From positions 32,314 through 96,313 of the forward strand of contig JOFO01000023.1 in assembly GCA_000721275.1 (NCBI GenBank): a stretch of 64,000 bases of DNA, written 5' to 3'. Positions 23,714 to 33,300 of this stretch are shown one piece after another. Position numbers and translations under genes: made by a program. The first letter of the stretch is position 1. Each line of letters opens with the position of its first letter. The notes under the pieces were generated by a model. That model made no database searches. It saw only the letters and a list, made by a program, of their open reading frames with translations, and was not told the origin of the DNA. This DNA comes from Microtetraspora glauca. Its GTDB lineage: Bacteria; Actinomycetota; Actinomycetes; Streptomycetales; Streptomycetaceae.

Positions 23714-24124
23714 TCAGCGCAGTTCCTGGATGCGGACGAGGTTGCCGGCCGGGTCGCGGAAGGCGCAGTCGCGGACGCCGTACGGCTGCTCGGTCGGCTC
23801 CTGCACGACCTCGGTGTCCCCGGCGGAGACCTTCTCGAAGACGGCGTCGAGGTCGGGCGTCGCCAGCAGGATCCAGCCGTACGTGCCCTTCGCCATCATC
23901 TCGGCGATGGTGCGGCGCTCGTCCTCGGTGATCCCCGGGTCGACGGCCGGCGGGGCGAGCAGGATCGACGTGCCGGGCTGCCCGGCGGGTCCGACGGTGA
24001 TCCAGCGCATCCGGCCCTGGCCGACGTCGCTGCGGACCTCGAAGCCGAGGACGTCGCGGAAGAAGGCGAGGGAGGCGTCGGGGTCCTCGTGCGGGAGGAC
24101 GGTGGTGTGGATGGTGATGTCCAT
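23714..24124 (-). CDS. VOC (glyoxalase-like) family protein
   Basis: A 136-aa vicinal-oxygen-chelate protein: ITIHTTVLPHEDPDASLAFF, LGFEVRSDVGQGRMRWITVG and the closing YGVRDCAFRDPAGNLVRI are diagnostic. The final segment is the family's metal-binding end, where Glu is usual before the terminus (here QEL). ATG 24124 is taken as the start; a GTG at 24133 is equally possible and neither has a convincing ribosome site. Substrate unknown. Confidence 0.82.
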   Translation of the reverse strand: MDITIHTTVLPHEDPDASLAFFRDVLGFEVRSDVGQGRMRWITVGPAGQPGTSILLAPPAVDPGITEDERRTIAEMMAKGTYGWILLATPDLDAVFEKVSAGDTEVVQEPTEQPYGVRDCAFRDPAGNLVRIQELR

Positions 24125-24220
24125 GACGATCACGCTAGCGGCGCCGCCCCCGCCGCGCTTCTCGGATCCTGACCTCTGTTGATCTTCACCGAGGGACGCG
24201 GGAGACCGGGGCGGGGTCCT

Positions 24221-25549
24221 TCACGGCGTACGAGCGCCGCTGACGCCCGGGGGCGGGGTCTCGCCGGTCCGCGGTTCCTCCGGGCCGGCCAGGAAGTCCG
24301 TCACCGCCAGAGCGAAGAGCAGCGCGAGGGCGAGGCCGACGACCACCCAGCCGGTCGGGTGCGGCCACAGGACGAAGGCCAGCGCGGCGCCCGCCACCAG
24401 GATCACCGTGATCCACCGGTGGAAGCGGCGCGCGAACGGGCCGACCGGGCCCAGCCGCAGCCCCGCCCGGTCCGCCGTCGCGCGGGTCGCGCCCACGCCC
24501 GAGCGCCACAGGCCGCGCACCAGGACGGCCGGGCGGCTCGGCCCGGACAGCCAGGCGGCCAGCGCCACGAGCACGCCGAGGACGGCGACGACCCGGACCG
24601 AGGTGCGCAGGAAGCGGACCAGCGTGTCGTAGACCGCGCCGGCCGCCGCCGGGGAGACCGACGACGGCAGGGCGTCGAGGTAGACGGTACGGAAGACGGT
24701 CAGGGCGATCCCGAGGACGACCGCCGCCACCGCCAGGCCCAGGGCCCCGGCGACCAGCGCCCGCCGGCGGCGCACCGCGAGCAGCACCCCGCCGGCCACG
24801 CAGAGCACGGAGATCACCGGCAGCCACGCGCCCATGGCCTGGAGCAGCGCGAAGCCGGTCTTCGCCTTCCCGATGTCGTCGGAGCGCAGCACGGTGAAGT
24901 CGGTGTGCACCTCGGGGACCTTCGCGGCGGCCGTGAGGCCGGCGTCGACGAGACGTTCCTTCACCCGCTCCACGACCGGCGCCAGGTCGACGGTGACCGC
25001 GTCCGTCTCGATCTTCACGGCCCCGTCCGGGTCACCGGTGAGGGCCCGGTCGAGGGAGGTGTGGACGGCGCGGTTGGCGTCGGTCCAGATCGTCTCGAAG
25101 GCCGGGGAGGCGACGACGTCCCCGGCGCGGTCGCGGACGAAGCCGGCGACCGCGCCCTCCAGCGAGCCGCCGAGCTTCCCGAGGGCCTTCTCCACCAGGG
25201 GCCGCTCGTCGGGGGCGACGCCTTCGAGGAGCGCCGGCAGGTCGACGTGGGCCGTCACGGCCGTGGTGACCCGGTCCGCGACGGCCGCCTGCACGTCCGG
25301 GTCGGCGGCGAGCGGCCGCACCGTCCGCACGTACCGGTCGGTGTCGCCGATCAGGTCCGAGGTCCAGACGGCGACCAGGGCGAGCGGCACGAGGAGGCAG
25401 CCGAGGACGACCAGCAGCCCGGAGAGGAAGGAGCGCCCGCGGTGGCGCTCCCGGCGCGGCGCCGCGGGTGCGGCGCCGGACTCCAGCGCGGCCACCCGGG
25501 CGCGCAGCCGGGTGAGTTCGTCGTCGGCGCCGCCGTCTGGTGCTCCCAT
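24221..25549 (-). CDS. Conserved actinobacterial integral membrane protein
   Basis: A 442-aa protein: a short coiled coil (DELTRLRARVAALESG), a basic patch, one transmembrane helix at about 42-66 (FLSGLLVVLGCLLVPLALVAVW), an external domain of about 190 residues with TDRYVRTVRPLAADPDVQAAVADRVTTAV, and a cluster of about five helices near the C-terminus. The DPDVQAAVADRVT text is typical of a widespread Streptomyces membrane-protein family without known function. Monocistronic, convergent with nothing immediate; the divergent dehydrogenase starts 90 bp away. Confidence 0.72.
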   Translation of the reverse strand: MGAPDGGADDELTRLRARVAALESGAAPAAPRRERHRGRSFLSGLLVVLGCLLVPLALVAVWTSDLIGDTDRYVRTVRPLAADPDVQAAVADRVTTAVTAHVDLPALLEGVAPDERPLVEKALGKLGGSLEGAVAGFVRDRAGDVVASPAFETIWTDANRAVHTSLDRALTGDPDGAVKIETDAVTVDLAPVVERVKERLVDAGLTAAAKVPEVHTDFTVLRSDDIGKAKTGFALLQAMGAWLPVISVLCVAGGVLLAVRRRRALVAGALGLAVAAVVLGIALTVFRTVYLDALPSSVSPAAAGAVYDTLVRFLRTSVRVVAVLGVLVALAAWLSGPSRPAVLVRGLWRSGVGATRATADRAGLRLGPVGPFARRFHRWITVILVAGAALAFVLWPHPTGWVVVGLALALLFALAVTDFLAGPEEPRTGETPPPGVSGARTP

Positions 25550-25638
25550 GGGGCCACTGTGGGGGCGGGGCGGGGTCCCGGCGCCCCGGGTGGGGCCGGA
25601 CGGGTGACGCCGGGCGTCCCGTCGGCGATCATGCGGGC

Positions 25639-26610
25639 ATGACTTCTCTGCCGATCTGCGCCGTGCTCGACGACTACCAGGGCGCCGCCCTCGCCTCCGC
25701 CGACTGGAGCCCGCTGCGCGGGCGGGTGGAGGTGCGGGTGCTGCGCGAGCACCTGACGGACCGGGACGCGCTGGCCGCCGCCGTCGGCGACTGCGAGATC
25801 CTGGTCGTGATGCGGGAGCGGACGCCGCTCGACGCCGCCCTGCTCGACCGGCTGCCCCGGCTGCGGCTGGTCGTCACCTCGGGGATGCGGAACGCCTCGA
25901 TCGACCTGGCCGCCTGCCGGGAGCGCGGGATCACCGTCTGCGGCACGGCCAGCGGCTCCGAGCCGCCCGCCGAGCTGACCTGGGCGCTGATCCTGGGCCT
26001 GGTCCGGCACGTGACGACGGAGGCGCGGGCGCTGCGCGAGGGCGGGCCGTGGCAGTCGACGGTCGGCGGTGACCTGGCGGGCCGCACGCTGGGGCTGCTG
26101 GGCCTGGGGAAGATCGGCGGGCGGGTCGCCGCCGTCGGCCGCGCCTTCGGCATGGACGTGCTGGCGTGGAGCCCGAACCTGACGGAGGAGCGGGTCGCCG
26201 CGCACGGCGAGGGCGTGCGGCTGGCGAAGAGCAAGGAGGAGCTGTTCGCGGGGAGCGACGTGGTCTCGCTGCACCTGGTGCTGTCCGACCGCACCCGCGG
26301 CGTCGTCGGCGAGCCGGAGCTGCGGGCGATGCGGCCGGGGGCGTACCTGGTGAACACCTCGCGGGCGGGGCTGGTGGACCAGGAGGCGCTGCTGCGGGCG
26401 CTGCGCGAGCGGTGGTTCGCGGGCGCGGGGCTCGACGTGTACGAGACGGAGCCGCTGCCGGCCGGCGACCCGCTGCGCACCCTCCCGAACGTGCTGGCCC
26501 TCCCCCACCTCGGGTACGTCTCCGAGGCGAACTACGCCCGCTACTTCGGGCAGGCGGTGGAGGACGTGGAGGCGTACCTGGCGGGGGCGCCGGTCCGCGT
26601 CCTCTCGTGA
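25639..26610 (+). CDS. D-2-hydroxyacid dehydrogenase family protein
   Basis: A 323-aa NAD-dependent dehydrogenase of the D-isomer type: GLLGLGKIGGRVAAVGRAFG nucleotide-binding loop near 155-175, the catalytic Arg in NTSRAGLVDQ, Glu in DVYETEPL and His in LPHLGYV. These enzymes reduce 2-keto acids or act on phosphoglycerate-like substrates; the substrate cannot be named. It begins at ATG 25639, one of two close ATG codons; the other (25631) is out of frame. Confidence 0.9.
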   Translation: MTSLPICAVLDDYQGAALASADWSPLRGRVEVRVLREHLTDRDALAAAVGDCEILVVMRERTPLDAALLDRLPRLRLVVTSGMRNASIDLAACRERGITVCGTASGSEPPAELTWALILGLVRHVTTEARALREGGPWQSTVGGDLAGRTLGLLGLGKIGGRVAAVGRAFGMDVLAWSPNLTEERVAAHGEGVRLAKSKEELFAGSDVVSLHLVLSDRTRGVVGEPELRAMRPGAYLVNTSRAGLVDQEALLRALRERWFAGAGLDVYETEPLPAGDPLRTLPNVLALPHLGYVSEANYARYFGQAVEDVEAYLAGAPVRVLS

Positions 26611-26626
26611 TCCGGGGGAGCGCGCT

Positions 26627-26983
26627 CTAGTCGAGGACGGTACGGGCGAGGGCGAGGAACTCCTCGTCGGTGAGGCCCTGTTCGCGGGCCTCGGCGGCGG
26701 CCTCGCGGAGCCGGGTGACGAGCCGAGCGCGGTCAGGGGCGGCGGCGCCGGGGACGACGATGGCGCCGCGGCCCCGCCGGAGCTCGATCAGGCCCTCGTC
26801 GCGGAGCCGCTGGTAGCCGCGCAGGACGGTGTGGACGTTGACGCCGAGGGAGTCGGCGAGCTCGCGGGCGGCGGGGAGCCGTTCGCCGGGGGCGGCGGTG
26901 CCGTCGGCGAGGGCGCCGCGGACGCAGGCGGCGATCTGGTCGCCGAGCGGGACGGCGGAGGCGGGGTCGACACGGAAGAGCAC
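26627..26983 (-). CDS. GntR-family regulator, YtrA-like short type
   Basis: A 118-aa protein: VDPASAVPLGDQIAACVRGAL, the wHTH LPAARELADSLGVNVHTVLRGYQRL and a short helical tail. The small effector part is that of the YtrA subfamily, which usually controls ABC transporters or membrane proteins. GTG start at 26983 with GGAAGG upstream, 2 bp after the end of the DUF1648 gene, so both are one operon. The probable operator lies upstream of the DUF1648 gene. Confidence 0.85.
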   Translation of the reverse strand: MLFRVDPASAVPLGDQIAACVRGALADGTAAPGERLPAARELADSLGVNVHTVLRGYQRLRDEGLIELRRGRGAIVVPGAAAPDRARLVTRLREAAAEAREQGLTDEEFLALARTVLD

Positions 26984-26985
26984 GG

Positions 26986-27954
26986 TCAGAGCCTTCCACG
27001 GCGTTCGGTGAGGGTGTTGAGGAGGGCGGCGGCGGTCCGGGCGTCGGGCACGGTGACGGCGACCTCGCGGCCGTCGCCGCGCCGGACGACCAGGGCCTCG
27101 CCGGAGCGGAGGATCACGCCGGTGCGGCGGGCGCGGACCCGGTAGCCCCAGCCGCCGAACTCGCCGAGGGCGGCGACGTCGCGCGCGTCGGCGCCGGTGA
27201 CGTCGGCGAGCGGCACGTGCAGGCGGGGGCGGGGGGTGAGCGTCGAGCGGACGGTGAGGCCGTGGCGGTCGACGGTGACGCGGACCCGGGCGAGCGCGAT
27301 GCCGGGGACGGCGACGAGGACGGCGAGCGGCAGCAGCGGCCAGGGCCCGAAGAGGGCGGCGACGGCCCCGGCGGTGAGGACCAGCAGGCCGAGGGCGGTG
27401 AGCGGGGCGGACGCGGTGGTGCGGGACCAGCCGGCGAGTTCGCCGTCGGCGAGGTCGAGCCGGGGTGCGTCCGGGCCGGGGCCGTCGCCGCCGGCGGCGG
27501 TGTCGTCCGGCGGGACGAGGCGGGACAGGGCGTGTCCGGCGAGGGCGCAGACGGCGCCGGCGGCGAGCGCGACGGCCACGTTCGACAGCGGGGAGCGGAC
27601 GCCGGCGGCGTCGGCGGCGTCGAGGTTGTCCCGTACGAGGAGGCAGAGCAGCGTCCCGAGCAGGCCCGCCGTCAGCCAGGCGCCCCACAGCGCGCCGCGC
27701 CGCGCGAGCGCGGTCCAGCCGGCGCCGAGGGCGAGCAGCAGCGCGCTGCCGGCGGCGGCGAAGGCGGTCCGGCCGGTGAAGCCGTCGGCGTCGCCGCCGG
27801 GGCCGAAGTGGGTGGCGAGCGGGTCGGGCAGCCGGTCCGCGTGGAGGACGAGGAGCAGCAGGTACGCGGCGGTGGCGAGCAGGAACGGGAGCGCGGCGAA
27901 GGCGCGGAGGCGGAGCGGGACGCGGAGCGCGGAGGCGCGTGGAGCGGTGGACAT
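26986..27954 (-). CDS. DUF1648 domain membrane protein
   Basis: A 322-aa membrane protein with about six to seven hydrophobic helices. The N-terminal part carries the DUF1648 signature (LPDPLATHFGPGGDADGF), as in SdpI-like immunity proteins; the C-terminal half has a PH-like soluble segment (VTVDRHGLTVRSTL ... GWGYRVRARRTG). ATG 27954 with GGGGAGG ahead. Coupled to a YtrA-type GntR gene, a typical arrangement for envelope-stress or immunity-like membrane proteins. Function is not established. Confidence 0.83.
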   Translation of the reverse strand: MSTAPRASALRVPLRLRAFAALPFLLATAAYLLLLVLHADRLPDPLATHFGPGGDADGFTGRTAFAAAGSALLLALGAGWTALARRGALWGAWLTAGLLGTLLCLLVRDNLDAADAAGVRSPLSNVAVALAAGAVCALAGHALSRLVPPDDTAAGGDGPGPDAPRLDLADGELAGWSRTTASAPLTALGLLVLTAGAVAALFGPWPLLPLAVLVAVPGIALARVRVTVDRHGLTVRSTLTPRPRLHVPLADVTGADARDVAALGEFGGWGYRVRARRTGVILRSGEALVVRRGDGREVAVTVPDARTAAALLNTLTERRGRL

Positions 27955-27978
27955 GGACCCTCCCCTGAGTCGCGGACT

Positions 27979-28005
27979 ACTTGTTTGCACTCTACTAGAA
28001 CAAGT
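27979..28005 (-). promoter_or_regulatory. Inverted-repeat operator/promoter of the DUF1648-gntR operon
   Basis: ACTTGTT (27979-27985) and AACAAGT (27999-28005) form a 7-bp perfect inverted repeat around an AT-rich core containing CTAGTAGAGT on the coding strand, about 25-50 bp before the ATG. It is unusually AT-rich for this DNA and fits a YtrA-type operator over a promoter. Confidence 0.6.
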
Positions 28006-28126
28006 CGGTTTACGGGGAGGGCCGACGGCCCCCGCCCTCCGGATGCGGGCCTGGGGAGCCGGTTGTTGAATGGGGCAAATCAGTGACATATCCGGACGTT
28101 TGTCACCGAAAAAGGGGAGAGACTTC

Positions 28127-29101
28127 ATGCGCCGTCGGTCCGCCGCCGCCCTCACCGCCCTCGCCGGCCTCACCGCCGTCCTCGCCACCGGCTGCGGCAG
28201 CGGCGGCGACGACGAGCCGGACCCGATGCGGAACCAGCAGTGGGCACTGAACGCCCTGAAGCTCCCCGACGCCTGGCCCACCGCCCGGGGCGACGACACG
28301 GTGATCGCCGTCGTCGACACCGGCGTCGACTCCGGCCACCCCGACCTCGAGGGGCGGCTCGTGGACGGCTACGACTTCGTGGACGGCGACGACGACCCGA
28401 AGGACCTCAACGGCCACGGCACTCACGTGTCCGGCATCGCCGCCGCGCACACCGACAACGGCGTCGGGATCGCGGGCGGCGCGCCCGGCGCGAAGATCAT
28501 GCCGGTCCGGGTGCTGGGCGCCGACGGCAGCGGCAGCGACGCGAACATCACCAAGGGGATCGTCTGGGCCGCCCAGCACGGCGCCGACGTCATCAACCTG
28601 TCCCTCGGCGAGTCCGGCCTGATGGCCCGGCTGCTCAAGGGCGGCGTCCTCAACGAGGCGATCTCGGTGGCGAACGGCAAGGGGGCGGTGGTGATCGCCG
28701 CCGCCGGCAACGACGCGACCCTGCTCCAGCCGTACGAGCTGGAGACCCCGGTCCTCGTCGTGAACGCCGCCGACGCCGAGGGGCGGCCGGCCACCTTCAC
28801 CAACTTCGGGGCGCGGAACGCGGTGGCGGCGCCCGGCGTGGACATCCTCTCCACGCTGCCGACCTACACGTCCAGGGAGACCCTGAAGAACACCACGGGG
28901 TACGGCAAGCTCTCCGGCACCTCGATGGCCTCCCCGTACGTCGCCGCCGTGGCCGCCGCGCTCCACCAGCAGGGGCTGAACCCCGAGGAGATCATGCGGA
29001 CCATCCGCGACACGGCGAAGAACCCGTCGCAGAACCCCAAGCTGGGCCTCGGCAACGTGGACGCGGCCGCCGCCGTGAAGGCGGCGGCCGACCAGAACTG
29101 A
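28127..29101 (+). CDS. Subtilisin-like serine protease (S8) lipoprotein
   Basis: A 324-aa exported protease. The signal peptide ends in the lipobox LATGC (Cys23), so it should be lipid-anchored outside the membrane. The catalytic triad is intact: Asp64 in VVDTG, His97 in NGHGTHVSG and Ser266 in GTSMASP. There is no long propeptide; the catalytic domain follows about 15 residues after the lipobox cysteine, which is short for a subtilase. ATG 28127 has AAGGGGAGAG upstream. The S8 gene ends in tandem 22-bp repeats that span its stop codon. Confidence 0.9.
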   Translation: MRRRSAAALTALAGLTAVLATGCGSGGDDEPDPMRNQQWALNALKLPDAWPTARGDDTVIAVVDTGVDSGHPDLEGRLVDGYDFVDGDDDPKDLNGHGTHVSGIAAAHTDNGVGIAGGAPGAKIMPVRVLGADGSGSDANITKGIVWAAQHGADVINLSLGESGLMARLLKGGVLNEAISVANGKGAVVIAAAGNDATLLQPYELETPVLVVNAADAEGRPATFTNFGARNAVAAPGVDILSTLPTYTSRETLKNTTGYGKLSGTSMASPYVAAVAAALHQQGLNPEEIMRTIRDTAKNPSQNPKLGLGNVDAAAAVKAAADQN

Positions 29102-29152
29102 CCCGTGCCCTGAGCGGAACTGACCCGGGTCCTGAGCGGAACCGACCCCGGC

Positions 29153-30022
29153 TCAGCCCTCCAGGACCGCCCGCAGCGTCTTCGCGAACTCCTCCGGCGC
29201 GCCCTGCTGCCCGAACTCCCCGCCCAGGAAGCCCGCGTGGTGGCTGGGGAAGACGGCGAGCGGGGTGCCGAGGCGGTCGGCGAGCGCGGCGGCGGCGCGG
29301 GCCGCGAGCTGCCCCCGGGACTCCTCGCCCGCGGCGGGCACGATCCGGGTGCCGGCCGCCCTCAGCGCCTCCACGTCGGGGGCGTACGAGGTGCACAGGC
29401 GCAGGTTCCGGCCGAGCAGCGGGTCGTCGCGGCGCCCGTCGTCCTCGGCCGGCAGGCCGAAGGTCTCCGGCGGCGGCACCGGAAGCCCGGCCCAGTCCGC
29501 CGGGACCGGCCCCTCGTGGCTGGTGAGCGCGATGAACTTCGCCATGCCGGCGCCCCAGCCGTCCCGCTGGTAGACGGCGTGCACGTCCGCGCAGGCGGCC
29601 AGCGCCTCGGCGCCGTCCGGGACGATCCCGGCGGCGGGCGGCTCGTGGGCGACGAGGGTGTGCACCAGACCGGGGCGGCGGGCGACCAGGGCGAGGGCGT
29701 TGACGGCGCCGCCGCTGCTGGCGAAGACGTCCGCCGGGCCGGCGGCCAGGTCCTCGATCACCCGGGCCAGGTCGTCGGCGTGCTCCTCCGGCCGGATCTC
29801 GACCGGCCCGCCGTCGGCGGTCTCGCTGCGGCCGGTGCCCCGGGGGTCGTACGTGACGACGGTCCGGTCCCGGAAGTGCGAGGCCAGCGTGGTGAATCCG
29901 GTCGCGTCCATCGGGGAGCCGACGAGCAGCAGCGGACGGGGGTCCGTGCCGGTGCCGGGGCGGACGTCGTAGCGCAGGGTCGCGCCGTCGGTCTCCAGGG
30001 TGCGGGTGGTGGGCTCGGCCAT
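29153..30022 (-). CDS. Alpha/beta hydrolase
   Basis: A 289-aa alpha/beta hydrolase: YDPRGTGRSE after strand 4, the nucleophile elbow at FASSGGAVNALALV (G-x-S-x-G degenerate to S-S-G-G), and a late FPSHHAGFLG segment carrying the histidine. Such proteins include esterases and hydrolases near MarR regulators. The remnant of a MarR gene sits just upstream on the same strand, suggesting the original pair was regulator plus hydrolase. Confidence 0.85.
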   Translation of the reverse strand: MAEPTTRTLETDGATLRYDVRPGTGTDPRPLLLVGSPMDATGFTTLASHFRDRTVVTYDPRGTGRSETADGGPVEIRPEEHADDLARVIEDLAAGPADVFASSGGAVNALALVARRPGLVHTLVAHEPPAAGIVPDGAEALAACADVHAVYQRDGWGAGMAKFIALTSHEGPVPADWAGLPVPPPETFGLPAEDDGRRDDPLLGRNLRLCTSYAPDVEALRAAGTRIVPAAGEESRGQLAARAAAALADRLGTPLAVFPSHHAGFLGGEFGQQGAPEEFAKTLRAVLEG

Positions 30023-30101
30023 CGTTCTCTCCTCCGTGCGGTGCGCTCGCAGGGGTAGACGGCGGCCGGGCCGGAAACTCATCGCCCGGCCCGGGTGCTC
30101 C

Positions 30102-30352
30102 CTACTCCTCGCCGCACTCGTGGGCGGACGGGTCGACCACCACGCGGTCGAGCAGACCCCGCAGCAGGGTGCGCTCCGCCTCCGTGAGGTCGGCGAAGAG
30201 CTCGCGCTCGGCCTCGCTGACGGCCTGGTCGATGCGCTCCAGGACGGCCGCGCCGGCCGGGGTGATCTCGACGATGTGCCGGCGCCGCTCCGCCGGGCCG
30301 CGGCTCCGCCCACCGACCCCCGTCCGGTCGGCGAAGCCCGCGGCCAGGGGAC
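30102..30352 (-). pseudogene. MarR-family regulator remnant (N-terminal HTH missing)
   Basis: What remains is a MarR wing and C-terminal helices: GFADRTGVGGRSRGPAERRR, HIVEITPAGAAVLERI, and DLTEAERTLLRGLLDRVV. The dimerisation helix and recognition helix that should precede are absent; the frame runs straight into the cobN stop region (30355). An in-frame ATG at 30380 inside cobN would give only an 92-aa product. Most simply, a deletion or rearrangement joined cobN to a broken marR gene. Confidence 0.68.
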
Positions 30353-30354
30353 CC

Positions 30355-33300
30355 CTAGGCGCCCGCGTCCTCCGCGGCACCCTGGTCTTCGAGGTCGCCC
30401 TCCGTCTCCAGGAACACCTGGCGCAGCGCGGCCAGCGTCTCCGGGTCCGGCTTCTCCCACATGCCGCGCGACTCCGCCTCCAGCAGGCGCTCCGCGATGC
30501 CGTGCAGAGCCCAGGGGTTGGCCTCCTTGAGGAACGCCTGGTTCGTCTCGTCGAGGACGTACTCCTGCGTCAGCTTGTCGTACATCCAGTCGGCGACGAC
30601 ACCCGTCGTGGCGTCGTAGCCGAAGAGGTAGTCGACCGTCGCGGCCAGCTCGAACGCGCCCTTGTAGCCGTGGCGGCGCATCGCCTCGATCCAGCGCGGG
30701 TTCACCACCCGGGCCCGGAACACCCGGGACGTCTCCTCCACCAGCGTCCGGGTGCGGACCGTCTCCGGGCGGGTCGAGTCGCCGATGTACGCCTCGGGGG
30801 CGGTGCCCCGCAGCGCGCGGACGGTCGCCACCATGCCGCCGTGGTACTGGAAGTAGTCGTCCGAGTCCGCGATGTCGTGCTCACGGGTGTCCGTGTTCTT
30901 CGCCGCGACCGCGATCCGCTTGTACGCGGTCTCCATCTCGGCGCGCGCCGGCCGGCCCTCGAGCCCGCGCCCGTACGCGTACCCGCCCCACACCGTGTAC
31001 ACCTCGGCCAGGTCGGCGTCGGTGCGCCAGTCCCGCGAGTCGATCAGCTGGAGGATGCCCGCGCCGTAGGTGCCCGGGCGGGAGCCGAAGATGCGGGTGG
31101 TGGCGCGGCGCTCGTCGCCGTGCTCGGCGAGGTCGGCCTGGGCGTGCGCCCGCACGTAGTTGTCCGCCGCGGGCTCGTCGAGCCCCGCGACCAGCCGGAC
31201 GGCGTCGTCGAGGAGGCCGATGACGTGCGGGAACGCGTCCCGGAAGAAGCCCGAGATGCGCAGCGTCACGTCGACGCGCGGGCGGCCCAGCTCGGCGAGC
31301 GGGATCGGCTCCAGGCCCTTCACCCGGCGCGACGCCTCGTCCCACAGCGGCCGGACGCCCAGCAGCGCCAGCGCCTCGGCGACGTCGTCGCCGGCGGTCC
31401 GCATCGCGCTCGTCCCCCACAGGGAGAGGCCGACGGAGGTCGGCCACGCACCGTTGTCGGTGCGGTAGCGCTCCAGCAGCGAGTCGGCGAGCGCCTGCCC
31501 GGTCTCCCAGGCGAGCCGCGACGGCACGGCCTTCGGGTCGACCGAGTAGAAGTTCCGGCCCGTCGGCAGCACGTTGACCAGGCCCCGCAGCGGCGAGCCG
31601 GACGGGCCGGCCGGCACGAAGCCGCCGTTCAGGGCGTGCACCGCGTGCGTCAGCTCGTCGGTGGTGGCCGCCAGCCGCGGCACGACCTGGTCGCAGGCGA
31701 ACCGGAGGACCGCGGCGACCTCGGGGCCGTGCCCCGCCGCCACCGTCGCGACCGCGTCCGCGTCCCAGCCCGCGGCCTCCATCGCCTCGACCAGCTCGCG
31801 GGCCTTCGCCTCCGCCTCGTCGGCGGTGGTCCGGGTGGCCGCCGACTCGTCCAGGCCCAGCGCCTCCCGCAGACCGGGCAGCGCCTGCGTACCGCCCCAG
31901 ATCTGCCGGGCGCGGAGGATGGACAGCACCAGGTTGACCCGCTCCGGGCCGGTCGGCGCGCCGCCGAGGACGTGCAGGCCGTCACGGATCTGCGCGTCCT
32001 TCACCTCGCACAGCCAGCCGTCGACGTGCAGCAGGAAGTCGTCGAAGCCGTCGTCCTCCGGGCGCTCCTGGAGACCGAGGTCGTGGTCGAGCTTGGCGGC
32101 CTGGATGAGGGTCCAGATCTGCGCGCGGATCGCCGGGAGCTTCGCCGGGTCCATCGAGGAGATCTGCGCGTACTCGTCGAGCAGCTGCTCCAGGCGCGCG
32201 ATGTCGCCGTACGAGTCGGCGCGGGCCATCGGCGGCACCAGGTGGTCGACGAGCGTGGCGTGCGCCCGGCGCTTGGCCTGGGTGCCCTCGCCCGGGTCGT
32301 TGACCAGGAACGGGTAGACGAGCGGCAGGTCGCCGAGAGCCGCGTCCGGGCCGCAGGCGGCGGACAGGCCGGCGTTCTTGCCGGGCAGCCACTCCAGGTT
32401 GCCGTGCTTGCCCAGGTGGACCATCGCGTCGGCGCCGAAGCCGCCGTCCTCCGCGCGGGCCGCGATCCAGCGGTAGGCGGCCAGGTAGTGGTGCGACGGC
32501 GGCAGGTCCGGGTCGTGGTAGATCGCGATCGGGTTCTCGCCGAAGCCGCGCGGCGGCTGGATGAGGATCAGCAGGTTCCCGCGCCGCAGCGCCGCCAGGA
32601 CGATGTCGCCCTCCGGGTTCCGCGACCGGTCCAGGAACATCTCGCCGGGCGCCGGACCCCAGTGCTCCTCCACCTGCTCGCGCAGCTCGGCCGGCAGCCC
32701 GGCGTACCAGCGCCGGTAGTCGGCGGCCGGGATGCGGACCGGGTTGCGCGCCAGCTGCTCCTCGGTGAGCCAGTCCTGGTCGTGGCCGCCGACCTCGATG
32801 AGGGCGCGGATCAGCTCGTCGCCGTCGCCGGACACCAGGCCCGGCAGCTCCTCGGCCGGCCCGAAGTCGTACCCCTCGGCGATCAGCCGGCGCAGCAGGG
32901 CGACGGCGGAGGCCGGGGTGTCCAGGCCGACGGCGTTGCCGATGCGGGAGTGCTTCGTCGGGTACGCGGAGAGGACCAGCGCCAGCTTCTTCTCGGCGTT
33001 CGGGATGTGCCGCAGCCGCGCGTGCCGGACCGCGATGCCGGCGACGCGGGCGGCGCGCTCCGGGTCGGCGACGTAGGCGGGCAGGCCGTCGGCGTCGATC
33101 TCCTTGAACGAGAACGGGACGGTGATGAGACGGCCGTCGAACTCGGGGACGGCGACCTGGCTCGCCGCGTCCAGCGGCGACAGGCCCTCGTCGTTCTCGT
33201 CCCAGGCGGCGCGCGAACCGGTCAGGCAGAGCGCCTGGAGCACCGGCACGTCGAGCGCGGCGAGCGCCCCCGCGTCCCACGCCTCCTCGTCCCCGCCCGC

